Source: Streptacidiphilus jiangxiensis (GTDB lineage: Bacteria; Actinomycetota; Actinomycetes; Streptomycetales; Streptomycetaceae). Taken from it: a DNA stretch of 64,000 bases. A program made the translations under genes and the position numbers. Of this stretch, positions 7,723-17,006 are shown piece after piece (the stretch's first letter is position 1; every line of letters begins with the position of its first letter). The notes below the pieces were generated by a model. It saw only the letters and a program-made list of their open reading frames with translations. It was not told where the DNA came from and did no database searches. The stretch spans positions 372,001-436,000 of the forward strand of contig NZ_FOAZ01000001.1 of NCBI RefSeq assembly GCF_900109465.1, in the 5' to 3' direction.

Positions 7723-10362
7723 GTGAGGCGAGCTGACGCGCGTGCGCGCCTGCGGCGAAGGCCGGCGGCGGGTGGTGCTGGGGGGATCGTCCGTCGTGCC
7801 GCGTCCCGTACGGCCACGCCCGCGCGCTTCCCCGACGCGTTGGCGGTCGGCGCGGAGCCGGAGGAGACGGTCGGCCGTCGCAGCGGCAGTCTGCTGGATC
7901 TCGTGCGCGTCGCCATCGCGCTGCTGGACGAGCAGGGGCGGGTGATGCTCTGGAGCCAGGCGGCGGAGTCCCTGCTCGGTTTCCCGAGCGACACGCTCGT
8001 GGGACGTGAGCTCGACGTCCTCCTCGGTGACGACACCGAGATGATCAAGGTGGTGCGCGAGGCCATCGCCGGGGTGCTGCGCGACGGGGACTCGTGGTCG
8101 GGGATCGTGCGGCTGCGGCACCGCGACGGGGAGGACGTGCGGCTGGAGGCGCGGCTGTCCCTGCTGGAGAACGGCGACGGCGTCCCTTTCCTGCTCTGCC
8201 GCTTCGCCGACGCCGCGGCGCTGCTCGGTTTGGAGCAGGGGCTCGCCGTCCAGGAGGCGCTGTTCGAGCAGTCGCCGCTCGGGCTGGCGATCTTCGACCG
8301 GGAGCTGCGCTACGTCCGCATCAACGAGACGCTGGCGCGGATGAACGGACTGCCGGTCGAGGCGCACCTGGGCCGGACGGCCGGTGAGGCCCTGCCGCAG
8401 CTCGCCGCCGACGAGGTGATGGCGGTCCAGCGGCAGGTGCTGGCCACCGGCGAGCCGGTCATCGACGTGACCGTGAACAGCGCCGATCCGAGTGATCCCG
8501 GCTATCGGTCCATCTCCTACTCGCGGCTGCACGACCGCTCCGGCCGGGTCCTCGGGCTGACGGGCATGATCATGGACGTGACCGACCGCTACCGGGCCGT
8601 CGCCAAGGTGGAGCGGGCCCGGCAGCGGCTCGCCCTGCTCAACGAGGTCGGCAGCCGGATCGGGGACCTGCTCGACGGCGGGCTGATCGCCCAGGAGTTG
8701 GCCGACGCGCTGGTGCCCCGGCTCGCCGACCACTCCGGGGTCGCCGTGCTCGAGGCCGTGCTCGACGGCGCCGAACTGCCCCGGCACACGCACTCGCGGC
8801 TCACGCCGCTGGTGATGGCCGCGACGGCGGCGGTCGTGCCCGGGCCGGACGCCGAGGCGATGCAGACCCCGGGCGCACGGATAAGCATGACCGACGACTC
8901 GCTCTTCGGCCGGGTGCTGCGCACCGGCATGGCGGAGACCCTGGACGCGGCCACGCAGCTGGAGGACGTCTCGGGCCAGGGGGATCCGCGGGTCAGGGCC
9001 GCCTACCGGCTGGGCGTCCACTCGCTGCTGGTGGTGCCGCTGCGGGCCCGCGGCATCGTGCTGGGCCTGCTGATCCTGGACCGCGCCGGGCGGCGCGAGG
9101 GCTTCGACCACGACGACCTCGTCTTCGCCACCGAGCTGGCGGACCGCGCGGGCGCCTCCTTCGACAACGCACGGCTCTACGCCCGTGAGCGTGCCGCCGC
9201 GCTGATGCTGCAGCGCAGCCTGCTGCCGCAGACCGTGGTGCAACCGCCCGGCCTGGAGGTCGGCTACCGCTACGTGCCGGGCAGCAGCGGCGCGGAGGTG
9301 GGCGGCGACTGGTTCGACGTGATCCCGCTGCCGCGCGGGCGCACAGCGCTCGTCGTCGGCGACGTGATGGGCCACGGACTGCGGGCCGCGGCCACCATGG
9401 GGCGGCTGAGGACGGCCGTGCGCACCCTCGCCGGACTCGACCTGCCGCCGCACCGGCTGCTGCAGAAGGTGCACGACCTCGCCGACGACCTGGCCCAGGG
9501 GCCGGAGGAGGCCCTGATCGCCACGTGTGTGTACGCCGTCTACGACCCGGCGACGCGAAAACTGCTGCTGTCGAAGGCGGGCCACACCGAGCCGCTGCTC
9601 ATCACGCCGGGTCCGTCGGATGCTCACAACCCGCAGGGGCTCGTCGGTGGTTCCGCGAACCTGCTGACCCTGCCCTCGGGTGCGCCGCTCGGCGTGGGGG
9701 GTGTGCCGTTCGAGGTGACGGAGCTGACCGTGCCGGAGGGGAGCCTGCTCGCGCTCTACACCGACGGCCTGGTGGAGTCGCGCACGGAGGACATCGACGT
9801 GGGCACGCGCCGCCTGAGCGCCGTCCTGGAGCTTCCGCACGCCTCGGTCGAGGAGGCGTGCGAAGCGGTCGTCCGCACCCTCGACCAAGGACAGGAGCCC
9901 GACGACGTGGCGCTGCTGCTCGCCCGGCTCGGCGGGGTGCCCGGGCCGGCCACGCTGCGCGAGGAGCGGTGGACGCTCAGCGCCGAGCCGTCGGCGCCCG
10001 CGCAGGCCCGCCGACTGGTCCGCAGAATGCTGTCCGACTGGGACCTCGACGACCTGCTGGACACCACGGAACTGCTGGTCAGCGAGCTGGTGACGAACGC
10101 CGTCCGGTACGCCAGCGCACCGATCGGGCTGCGGCTGGCGCTCGGCGAGGAGACCCTCCTGGTCGAGGTCGCCGACCCGCTGCCGGACCCGCCCCGGGAA
10201 CGGGAGGCGGCCGGCACCGACGAGGGCGGCCGCGGGCTGCAGCTGGTCCACCGGCTCGCGCACCGTTGGGGGACCCGCGCGGAGGGGGCGGGAAAAGTCG
10301 TCTGGTTCGAACAGACCCTGCCCGACGCACCAGGTCAGAGCGGTGCTTCCCACGGGTCTTGA
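7723..10362 (+). CDS. PAS-PAS-GAF-PP2C(SpoIIE)-HATPase multidomain regulator 1
   Basis: An 879-residue soluble signalling protein. In order: a basic N-terminus, PAS (about 55-155), a second PAS (about 180-290), GAF (about 310-480), a PP2C-type phosphatase of the SpoIIE/RsbU class (about 500-700) and a C-terminal anti-sigma-type HATPase (about 740-870). Phosphatase metal motifs are intact: GGDWFD (about 526), GDVMGHG and LYTDGLVE (about 678). The kinase part has SELVTNAV (N box) and GGRGLQLV (G2). Such proteins both phosphorylate and dephosphorylate STAS anti-anti-sigma factors in partner-switching; no STAS partner is in this window. It is a paralogue of the next gene. GTG 7723 is the first available start. 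Confidence 0.92.
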   Translation: MRRADARARLRRRPAAGGAGGIVRRAASRTATPARFPDALAVGAEPEETVGRRSGSLLDLVRVAIALLDEQGRVMLWSQAAESLLGFPSDTLVGRELDVLLGDDTEMIKVVREAIAGVLRDGDSWSGIVRLRHRDGEDVRLEARLSLLENGDGVPFLLCRFADAAALLGLEQGLAVQEALFEQSPLGLAIFDRELRYVRINETLARMNGLPVEAHLGRTAGEALPQLAADEVMAVQRQVLATGEPVIDVTVNSADPSDPGYRSISYSRLHDRSGRVLGLTGMIMDVTDRYRAVAKVERARQRLALLNEVGSRIGDLLDGGLIAQELADALVPRLADHSGVAVLEAVLDGAELPRHTHSRLTPLVMAATAAVVPGPDAEAMQTPGARISMTDDSLFGRVLRTGMAETLDAATQLEDVSGQGDPRVRAAYRLGVHSLLVVPLRARGIVLGLLILDRAGRREGFDHDDLVFATELADRAGASFDNARLYARERAAALMLQRSLLPQTVVQPPGLEVGYRYVPGSSGAEVGGDWFDVIPLPRGRTALVVGDVMGHGLRAAATMGRLRTAVRTLAGLDLPPHRLLQKVHDLADDLAQGPEEALIATCVYAVYDPATRKLLLSKAGHTEPLLITPGPSDAHNPQGLVGGSANLLTLPSGAPLGVGGVPFEVTELTVPEGSLLALYTDGLVESRTEDIDVGTRRLSAVLELPHASVEEACEAVVRTLDQGQEPDDVALLLARLGGVPGPATLREERWTLSAEPSAPAQARRLVRRMLSDWDLDDLLDTTELLVSELVTNAVRYASAPIGLRLALGEETLLVEVADPLPDPPREREAAGTDEGGRGLQLVHRLAHRWGTRAEGAGKVVWFEQTLPDAPGQSGASHGS

Positions 10363-10482
10363 TCGGCTCGCCGGTTCAACCACCTCCCACTCGGCCGGGC
10401 TGAGGCGTAAGGTTCCGATTCCGGACACTCCCTGTTCCCGCCGACGCCGGGGATCGCCCCACGTTCCCCTGCGCGATGTGAT

Positions 10483-10512
10483 GTTGAGATGTTGAGATCG
10501 AGTTGAGATCGA
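10483..10512. promoter_or_regulatory. Direct repeats GTTGAGAT(CGA) upstream of second PP2C regulator
   Basis: GTTGAGAT begins at 10483, 10491 and 10502. The last two copies extend to perfect tandem 11-mers GTTGAGATCGA (10491-10501, 10502-10512). An 11-nt repeat period is typical of sites for OmpR/PhoB-type response regulators. The block lies about 110 bp before the TTG start of the next gene. Which protein binds is unknown. Confidence 0.55.
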
Positions 10513-10621
10513 TCAGGGGCGTAGGCGAGATCACCGGGATGATGAATACTCGGAACGCGACATTCACCCCCGGCCTCCCGTCGGGGGCACCCCCAGCGCC
10601 GATCGCCACAGGAGTCGGTAG

Positions 10622-13162
10622 TTGAGCGAAACGCCGTCACGCCAGGCCGCCGAGGCGGCCGCGTCCACGCCCGGGGCGGGCGTGGACGCCGTGATCCCGC
10701 ACCCGGCCGGTGAGCCGCGGCCACAGGCCGCGGGGCTGAGCCTGTGGGGTCACAGCGAACTGGGGTCGATCTACGACTACATACAGGTCGCCGCGTTCTC
10801 GATCGACGCCGACGGTCTGATCTCCCAGTGGAGCGACCGGGCCGCCGAGTTCTTCGGGCTCCCTGCCGAGGAGGTCGTCGGCCGCGACCCGATCACCACC
10901 TTCTCCCCGCGCGAGCTGTGGCGCCGCGGCCGGGAGCGGTTCGAGGAGATCCTCGCCGGCAAGGAGTGGGTCGGCACCGCGCCCTACCGCGACAGCGAGG
11001 GCCAGGAGCGTGTCGCCGAGCTCTACCTGATGCCCGCGCAGGACCGCGACGGGCGGGCCGGCGTCGTCTGCATGGCGGTGGACCTGCGCAAGCTGCGGAC
11101 CATCGAGACCGAGCTGGCCGCCTCGGAGGCGGTGTTCGGCCAGGCACCGACGGGCTTCGTCCTCTTCGACCACGAGTGCCGTATCCAGCGGGTCAACGAC
11201 GCCTTCGCCCGGGCCCTCGGCCTCCCCTCGGAGGACCTGGTCGGCCTCACCCCGCGCGAACTGATGCCTCCGCGCGACGCGGTCCGGCTCGGCCGGGCCG
11301 TGGGGGAGGTGCTGGAGAGCGGCGAGCCGGTGGTCGACCTCTCCTTCACGGGGGAGCTCCCGGGCCGGATCGGCCGCAGACGCTGGTCCATCTCGCTCTA
11401 CCGCCTGCTCAGCGCCGGCAACCGCCCGATGGGCGTGGCCGGGCAGGTCATCGACGTCACCGGCCGCGCCCGCGCCGAGCGCGAGGCGGCCAGCGCCCGC
11501 CGCAGCCTGGCCCTGCTCAACGAGGCCAGCGGCCACATCGGCTCCACTCTCGACCTGGAGACCACCGCCCGCGAGCTGCTGGACGTCACCGTCCCCGGTT
11601 TCTGCGACGTGGCCACCGTCGATCTCTACAACGCGGTGCTCACCGCCGACGCCGAGGGCCGCCGTGTCGACGACGGCGACGGCACCGGTGAGCTGCGCCG
11701 CGTCGCGTCCGCCAGCACCGTCCACCGCGACGGCGCACCGACGCCGACGGCGGAGGTCGGTGGGGCGTTCTGCTACCCGCCGCGCTCCCCGTACGCCAAG
11801 GCGTTGCGCACCGGCCGCAGCCTCACCCTCATCGGCCCCGGCAACCCCGACCCGAACCCGATGATCTCCAGCGCCGTCGTGGTGCCGATGGTCGCGCGCG
11901 AGAAGGTGCTGGGCCTGGTCCAGCTCTCCCGGGCCAAGGGCAGCGAGCCCTTCGACGCCCGTGACGTGGCCATCGCGACCGAGCTGGTCTCACGCGCTGC
12001 GGTGTGTATCGACAACGCGCGGCTGTACCGCCGTGAACACGAGCGGGCGCTCATCCTGCAGCGCTCCCTGTTGCCACCGGGCAACCCCGAGGCCTCGGGC
12101 CTGGAGATCGCCTGCCGCTACCGCCCCGCCGGCAGCGGCACCGAGGTCGGCGGCGACTGGTTCGACGTCATCCCCCTGCCCGGCAACCGCACCGCGCTCG
12201 TCGTCGGCGACGTGATGGGCCGGGGCCTGCGCGCGGCGGTCGCCATGGGCCAGCTGCGCACGGCGGTGCGGACGCTGTCGCTGCTGGACCTGGACCCGGC
12301 CGACGTGCTCACCCAGCTCGACGAGATCGCCCGCGGCCTGTCCGCCGACCCCGAGTCCGACGGCGGCGAGTCCGGCGAGCTCTACCTCGCCACCTGCGTG
12401 TACGCGGTCTACGACGCGGTGACGCGCCGTTGCACGATCGCCAATGCGGGCCACCTGCCGCCGGTCGTGGTCGACCCGGCGGGCGGCCCCAACCCGGCGC
12501 TGATGCTGGAGCTCCCCGAGGGACTCCCGCTCGGCGTCGGCGGCGAGCCGTTCGAGGAGGTCACCGTCGAGCTCCCGGACGGCGCGCTGTTCGGGCTCTA
12601 CACGGACGGCCTGGTGGAGTCGCGCAACCACCAGCTGGAGGACGGCCTCTCGGCGCTGCGGGCGGCGCTCGGCGGACCGCAGCGTCCGCTGGAGGCGCTC
12701 TGCGACCAGCTGCTGACGGAGCTGGACCCGCACCACGGCGAGGACGACATCGCGCTGCTGATGGCGCGGATCAAGGCCCTGCCCAGCAACTCCGTCGGGG
12801 ACTGGATCCTCCCCTCCGAACCCACCTCGGTGGCGCGTGCCCGTGAGCTCGCCTGCGGCTGGCTGCTGGCCTGCGGCCTGGACGAACTGGTCGACACGGT
12901 CGAGCTGCTGGTCAGCGAACTCGCGACGAACGCGCTCCGGCACGGACGCGGCGACATCCGCGTGCGTCTGCTGCGGGACTCCGTCCTGGTCTGCGAGGTC
13001 TGGGACAACGGCTACGCGCAGCCCCGTCAGCGGCGCGCCCGGGACACGGACGAGGGCGGGCGCGGGCTGCAGCTGGTCAGCCTGCTCGCCGACCGGTGGG
13101 GGAGCCGCCGGACGCCCAACGGCAAGGCGGTCTGGTTCGAACTGGGGCTCCCTCAGGTATAG
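10622..13162 (+). CDS. PAS-PAS-GAF-PP2C(SpoIIE)-HATPase multidomain regulator 2
   Basis: An 846-residue paralogue of the preceding gene with the same layout: PAS (about 50-155), PAS (about 165-280), GAF (about 300-460), PP2C/SpoIIE phosphatase (GGDWFD at about 509, GDVMGRG, LYTDGLVE) and HATPase kinase (SELATNAL at about 768, GGRGLQLV at about 812). All phosphatase metal-binding aspartates appear present. It starts with TTG 10622 after an AGGAGTCGGTAG Shine-Dalgarno region. The sensor PAS segments have diverged far more than the output domains, so the pair probably answers different signals through similar partner-switching outputs. The 259-bp gap before it carries direct repeats, so it probably has its own promoter. 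Confidence 0.92.
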   Translation: MSETPSRQAAEAAASTPGAGVDAVIPHPAGEPRPQAAGLSLWGHSELGSIYDYIQVAAFSIDADGLISQWSDRAAEFFGLPAEEVVGRDPITTFSPRELWRRGRERFEEILAGKEWVGTAPYRDSEGQERVAELYLMPAQDRDGRAGVVCMAVDLRKLRTIETELAASEAVFGQAPTGFVLFDHECRIQRVNDAFARALGLPSEDLVGLTPRELMPPRDAVRLGRAVGEVLESGEPVVDLSFTGELPGRIGRRRWSISLYRLLSAGNRPMGVAGQVIDVTGRARAEREAASARRSLALLNEASGHIGSTLDLETTARELLDVTVPGFCDVATVDLYNAVLTADAEGRRVDDGDGTGELRRVASASTVHRDGAPTPTAEVGGAFCYPPRSPYAKALRTGRSLTLIGPGNPDPNPMISSAVVVPMVAREKVLGLVQLSRAKGSEPFDARDVAIATELVSRAAVCIDNARLYRREHERALILQRSLLPPGNPEASGLEIACRYRPAGSGTEVGGDWFDVIPLPGNRTALVVGDVMGRGLRAAVAMGQLRTAVRTLSLLDLDPADVLTQLDEIARGLSADPESDGGESGELYLATCVYAVYDAVTRRCTIANAGHLPPVVVDPAGGPNPALMLELPEGLPLGVGGEPFEEVTVELPDGALFGLYTDGLVESRNHQLEDGLSALRAALGGPQRPLEALCDQLLTELDPHHGEDDIALLMARIKALPSNSVGDWILPSEPTSVARARELACGWLLACGLDELVDTVELLVSELATNALRHGRGDIRVRLLRDSVLVCEVWDNGYAQPRQRRARDTDEGGRGLQLVSLLADRWGSRRTPNGKAVWFELGLPQV

Positions 13163-13186
13163 GGCGCCGGGGAAGCTGCACTGTCC

Positions 13187-13289
13187 AGGGGCGCGAGGAA
13201 CTGCGCGAGCAACCACTGATAGCGGATGGCCCTGCTCAGTGAGGACCATCCGCACGTCAGTGGCTTGTCGCGCAGTTCCCCGCGCCCCT
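13187..13289. repeat. Intergenic inverted repeat A between convergent genes
   Basis: Outer arms 13187-13217 and 13259-13289 match at 27 of 31 positions when one is reverse-complemented (AGGGGCGCG...). An inner perfect 8-bp stem GCGGATGG/CCATCCGC lies between them. It fills the gap between two convergent genes and could fold into a long terminator. Related elements lie near 19.3, 49.8 and 56.4 kb. Confidence 0.8.
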
Positions 13290-13314
13290 AGCGTGCTGCC
13301 ACCCGAGGTCGTGC

Positions 13315-14082
13315 CTAACCGCGCCTCAGGCCGATCTTGTTGCCCAGCCAGACCAGCGGGTCGTACTTGCGGTCGACCGCGCGCTCCTTCAGCGGGATGA
13401 GCGCGTTGTCCGTGATCTTGATGCCCTCCGGGCAGACCTCGGTGCAGCACTTGGTGATGTTGCAGTACCCGAGCCCGTGCTCCTCCTGGGCCGTCTTCTT
13501 ACGGTCCAGCCCGGAGTCCGCGGCGGCGTCCAGCGGGTGCATGTCGAGTTCGGCGATCCGCATCAGGAAGCGCGGGCCGGCGAAGGCCGGCTTGTTCTCC
13601 TCGTGGTCGCGGACCACGTGGCACGTGTCCTGGCACAGGAAGCACTCGATGCACTTGCGGAACTCCTGCGAGCGGTTCACGTCCTCCTGCTGCATCCGGT
13701 ACTCGCCGGGCTTCACACCCTGCGGCGGGATGAACGCCGGGATCTCGCGGGCCTTCTGGTAGTTGAAGCCCACGTTCGTCACCAGGTCCCGCAGCACCGG
13801 GAAGGTGCGCATCGGGGTGATGGTCACCGTCTCACCGGCCGGCAGCGTCGACATGCGGGTCATGCACATCAGCCGCGGGCGGCCGTTGATCTCCGCGCTG
13901 CAGGAGCCGCACTTGCCGGCCTTGCAGTTCCAGCGCACGGCGAGGTCGGGCGCCTGGGTCGCCTGGATGCGGTGGACGACGTCGAGGACCACCTCTCCGT
14001 CGTTGACCTCGACCTGGAAGTCCGTCAGCTCCCCGCCGTCGGCGTCGCCGCGCCAGACGCGGAACGTGGCCTCGTAGCTCAA
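13315..14082 (-). CDS. sdhB: Succinate dehydrogenase/fumarate reductase iron-sulfur subunit
   Basis: A 255-residue electron-transfer subunit of respiratory complex II. Cluster ligands are visible: the plant-type [2Fe-2S] set C53, C58, C61 and C73 (CKAGKCGSC ... MC), then CIECFLCQDTC and CNITKCCTEVCPEGIKI for the [4Fe-4S] and [3Fe-4S] centres. It begins with TTG at 14082, and the flavoprotein's TGA overlaps this start (TTGA), which indicates translational coupling. It is the last gene of the operon (small protein-sdhC-sdhA-sdhB). The layout matches the Sdh1-type enzyme of mycobacteria rather than the four-subunit form. Confidence 0.96.
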   Translation of the reverse strand: MSYEATFRVWRGDADGGELTDFQVEVNDGEVVLDVVHRIQATQAPDLAVRWNCKAGKCGSCSAEINGRPRLMCMTRMSTLPAGETVTITPMRTFPVLRDLVTNVGFNYQKAREIPAFIPPQGVKPGEYRMQQEDVNRSQEFRKCIECFLCQDTCHVVRDHEENKPAFAGPRFLMRIAELDMHPLDAAADSGLDRKKTAQEEHGLGYCNITKCCTEVCPEGIKITDNALIPLKERAVDRKYDPLVWLGNKIGLRRG

Positions 14083-16067
14083 TGCTCCGCTCCGTTCTCA
14101 GTCTTCTTGTCGGCGTCCGCGTCCGCGCGCTGCGGGGGCAGGCCCGCCTCGGCGTCGGGCATCTCGTCCTCGGTCAGGTACTTCTTCAGCTCGTCCGCAC
14201 CGAACAGCGCCAGCAGGTCCTCGCGGATCGGCGGGTTCGGCTTGCGCTGGAGCGTGATCGCGCCCTCGCCGGGGACGGGCTTGTCGGCCAGCGAGCAGGC
14301 GAGCAGCACGCGGCGCCACTCCGCCGCCATCGCCGGGTGGTCCTCGCGGGTGTGGCCGCCGCGGCTCTCCTGACGTTCCAGGGCGGCGCGGGCGACGCAC
14401 TCGGAGACCAGCAGCATGTTGCGCAGGTCCAGGGCCAGGTGCCAGCCCGGGTTGAACTGGCGGTGGCCCTCGACGCCGGCTTGCTCCGCGCGCTCACGGA
14501 GCGCGGACAGCCGGTGCAGGGCCTCCTCCATCTCGCCCTCGCGCCGGATGATGCCGACGAGGTCGTTCATCGACTGCTGGAGTTCCTGGTGCAGGCCGTA
14601 GGGGTTCTCGCCGCCCTCCGCCGCGAAGGGGGCCAGGGCCTCCTCCGCCGCCGCGTCGATCTGCTCCTGGTCCACGACCGGCCGGTTCCCGTCGGCCGCC
14701 TCCGCGTACTCGGCCGCGTGCAGCCCGGCGCGGCGGCCGAAGACCAGCAGGTCGGACAGGGAGTTGCCGCCGAGCCGGTTCGAGCCGTGCATCCCGCCGG
14801 CCACCTCGCCGGCCGCGAACAGGCCCGGGACGCAGGAGGACGCGGTGTCCGGGTCGACCTCGACGCCGCCCATGACGTAGTGGCAGGTCGGGCCGACCTC
14901 CATCGGCTCCGCGGTGATGTCGACGTCCGCCAGCTCCTTGAACTGGTGGTGCATCGACGGCAGCCGGCGGCGGATCTCCTCGGCCGGCAGGCGGGTGGAG
15001 ACGTCCAGGAAGACGCCGCCGTGGGGGGTGCCGCGACCGGCCTTGACCTCGCTGTTGATGGCGCGGGCCACCTCGTCGCGGGGCAGCAGCTCCGGTGGGC
15101 GCCGGTTGTTCGCCTGGTCCTGGTACCAGCGGTCGCCCTCCTCCTCCGTCTCCGCGTACTTCTCGCGGAAGACGTCGGGGATGTAGTCGAACATGAACCG
15201 CTTGCCGTCGCTGTTGCGCAGCACGCCGCCGTCGCCGCGCACGGACTCGGTGACGAGGATGCCCTTGACCGACGGCGGCCAGACCATCCCCGTGGGGTGG
15301 AACTGGACGAACTCCATGTTGATCAGGTTCGCGCCCGCCAGCAGCGCGAGCGCGTGGCCGTCGCCGGTGTACTCCCAGGAGTTGGAGGTCACCTTGAACG
15401 ACTTGCCGATGCCGCCCGTCGCCAGCACGACGGCCGGGGCCTCGATGACGAAGAAGCGCCCCGACTCGCGCTGGTAGCCGAAGACCCCGCTCACCCGGTC
15501 GTCCGCGGCGGAGCCGCCGTTGTCAGCGGTCTTCAGGACGCGCGTGACCGTGTACTCCTGGAAGACCTTGATCCGTGCCTCGTAGTCGCCGTGCTCGCGG
15601 AAGTCCTCCTGCTGGAGGCTGACGACCTTCTGCTGCAGGGTGCGGATCAGCTCCAGGCCGGTGCGGTCGCCGACGTGCGCGAGGCGCGGGTACTCGTGGC
15701 CGCCGAAGTTGCGCTGCGAGATCCGGCCGTCCTTGGTGCGGTCGAACAGCGCCCCCCAGGTCTCCAGCTCCCAGACCCGCTCGGGGGCCTCCTTGGCGTG
15801 CAGCTCGGCCATCCGCCAGTGGTTCAGGAACTTGCCGCCGCGCATGGTGTCGCGGAAGTGCACCTGCCAGTTGTCCTGGTCGTTGACGTTGCCCATGCTG
15901 GCCGCGATGCCGCCCTCGGCCATCACCGTGTGGGCCTTGCCGAAGAGCGACTTGCAGATGATCGCCGTGCGCTTGCCGTGCTCGCGGGCCTCGATCGCCG
16001 CCCGCAGCCCGGCGCCGCCGGCACCCACCACCACCACGTCGTAGCCGTGGCGCTCCACCTCGGTCAT
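14079..16067 (-). CDS. sdhA: Succinate dehydrogenase/fumarate reductase flavoprotein subunit
   Basis: A 662-residue FAD subunit that oxidises succinate. The Rossmann FAD motif VVVVGAGGAGLRAAIEA starts near residue 11. Active-site segments include the HPTG substrate-binding motif, RLGGNSLSDLLVFGRRAG near the FAD-contact region and HCHYVMGG-like THCHYVMGG-region residues (here TCHYVMGGVEVD). It lies between sdhC (27 bp upstream) and sdhB (overlap). ATG 16067 is preceded by AAGGGAAC. The large size and context fit the actinobacterial Sdh1-type complex, which may work reversibly as a fumarate reductase. Confidence 0.96.
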   Translation of the reverse strand: MTEVERHGYDVVVVGAGGAGLRAAIEAREHGKRTAIICKSLFGKAHTVMAEGGIAASMGNVNDQDNWQVHFRDTMRGGKFLNHWRMAELHAKEAPERVWELETWGALFDRTKDGRISQRNFGGHEYPRLAHVGDRTGLELIRTLQQKVVSLQQEDFREHGDYEARIKVFQEYTVTRVLKTADNGGSAADDRVSGVFGYQRESGRFFVIEAPAVVLATGGIGKSFKVTSNSWEYTGDGHALALLAGANLINMEFVQFHPTGMVWPPSVKGILVTESVRGDGGVLRNSDGKRFMFDYIPDVFREKYAETEEEGDRWYQDQANNRRPPELLPRDEVARAINSEVKAGRGTPHGGVFLDVSTRLPAEEIRRRLPSMHHQFKELADVDITAEPMEVGPTCHYVMGGVEVDPDTASSCVPGLFAAGEVAGGMHGSNRLGGNSLSDLLVFGRRAGLHAAEYAEAADGNRPVVDQEQIDAAAEEALAPFAAEGGENPYGLHQELQQSMNDLVGIIRREGEMEEALHRLSALRERAEQAGVEGHRQFNPGWHLALDLRNMLLVSECVARAALERQESRGGHTREDHPAMAAEWRRVLLACSLADKPVPGEGAITLQRKPNPPIREDLLALFGADELKKYLTEDEMPDAEAGLPPQRADADADKKTENGAEH

Positions 16068-16094
16068 GAAGTTGTTCCCTTGTGTGTCAGCAGA

Positions 16095-16931
16095 CTAGAA
16101 GAAGCGGGGGTCGCTGAACGCGCCGCTCGCCAGCAGGTACACGTAGAGGTCGGTCAGGCCCACGCTGAACAGGGAGGCCCAGGCCAGCTGCATGTGGCGG
16201 GCGTTCAGCTTGCTGACCCAGGTCCACATCCGGTAGCGCACCGGGTGCTTGGAGAAGTGCCGGAGCCGACCGCCGACGATGTGCCGGCAGGAGTGGCACG
16301 AGGCCGTGTAGGCCCAGATCAGCACGATGTTGACGAGCATCACCAGGGTGCCCAGGCCCATGTGGCCCCAGCGGCCGTGCGGATCGCGGAAGGCGAGGAT
16401 CGCGTCCCAGGTGAGGATCCCGGCCACGGGGATGGCGAAGTAGAAGAAGTAGCGGTGGATGTTCTGCAGGATCAGCGGGAACCGCGTCTCACCGGTGTAC
16501 TTGGCGTGCGGCTCGGCCACCGCGCAGGCCGGCGGGGAGCTCCAGAAGGAGCGGTAGTAGGCCTTGCGGTAGTAGTAGCAGGTCAGCCGGAAGCCCAGCG
16601 GGAAGATCAGCACGATCAGCGCGGGGGAGAGCCGCCACCAGCCGCCGAACAGTGCCCAGTCCACGCCGCCGGTCCCGGCCTTGCAGTTGGCGGCCAGGCA
16701 GGGGGAGTAGAACGGCGAGATGTAGGGCGGAGCGTAGGAGGTGCTCAGCCCGAAGAAGGCCCGCCAGGTCGAGTACCCGATGAACAGCAGCAGGCCGGCC
16801 GCGGTCAGCACCTGGGGCAGCCACCAGCGGTCCCGCCGCAGGTGCCGCTCCGTGATCTGTGCGCGCCCAGGGGAGTGGACCCCCCGGCCGGCTTTCTGCG
16901 CGGCCTCGGGGGGCCTCGTCTCCGTCGTCAC
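16095..16931 (-). CDS. sdhC: Succinate dehydrogenase cytochrome b membrane anchor
   Basis: A 278-residue membrane subunit with about five hydrophobic helices, a single fused anchor replacing separate SdhC and SdhD. The cytoplasmic N-terminus is basic (ITERHLRRDRW). Candidate haem-ligand histidines occur in helix regions such as NIHRYFFYF and CHSCRHIVGG. It would carry electrons from SdhB to menaquinone. GTG 16931 has GAGGAC upstream. It is the second gene of the operon, 75 bp after a small acidic protein gene. The family resembles the Rv0249c-type anchor of mycobacterial Sdh1. Confidence 0.88.
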   Translation of the reverse strand: MTTETRPPEAAQKAGRGVHSPGRAQITERHLRRDRWWLPQVLTAAGLLLFIGYSTWRAFFGLSTSYAPPYISPFYSPCLAANCKAGTGGVDWALFGGWWRLSPALIVLIFPLGFRLTCYYYRKAYYRSFWSSPPACAVAEPHAKYTGETRFPLILQNIHRYFFYFAIPVAGILTWDAILAFRDPHGRWGHMGLGTLVMLVNIVLIWAYTASCHSCRHIVGGRLRHFSKHPVRYRMWTWVSKLNARHMQLAWASLFSVGLTDLYVYLLASGAFSDPRFF

Positions 16932-17006
16932 TGCTGTCCTCGTCCTCTCCTGCTGGTGCCGCTGGTCCTGCTGGGCGCGGCTGTGATCCGGGTGGACCGG
17001 TTGCCG

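Noticed and set aside
13187-13289. Insertion sequence or CRISPR explanation for the inverted repeats
   Set aside because: No transposase frame, no target-site duplication and no regularly spaced direct repeats accompany any copy.
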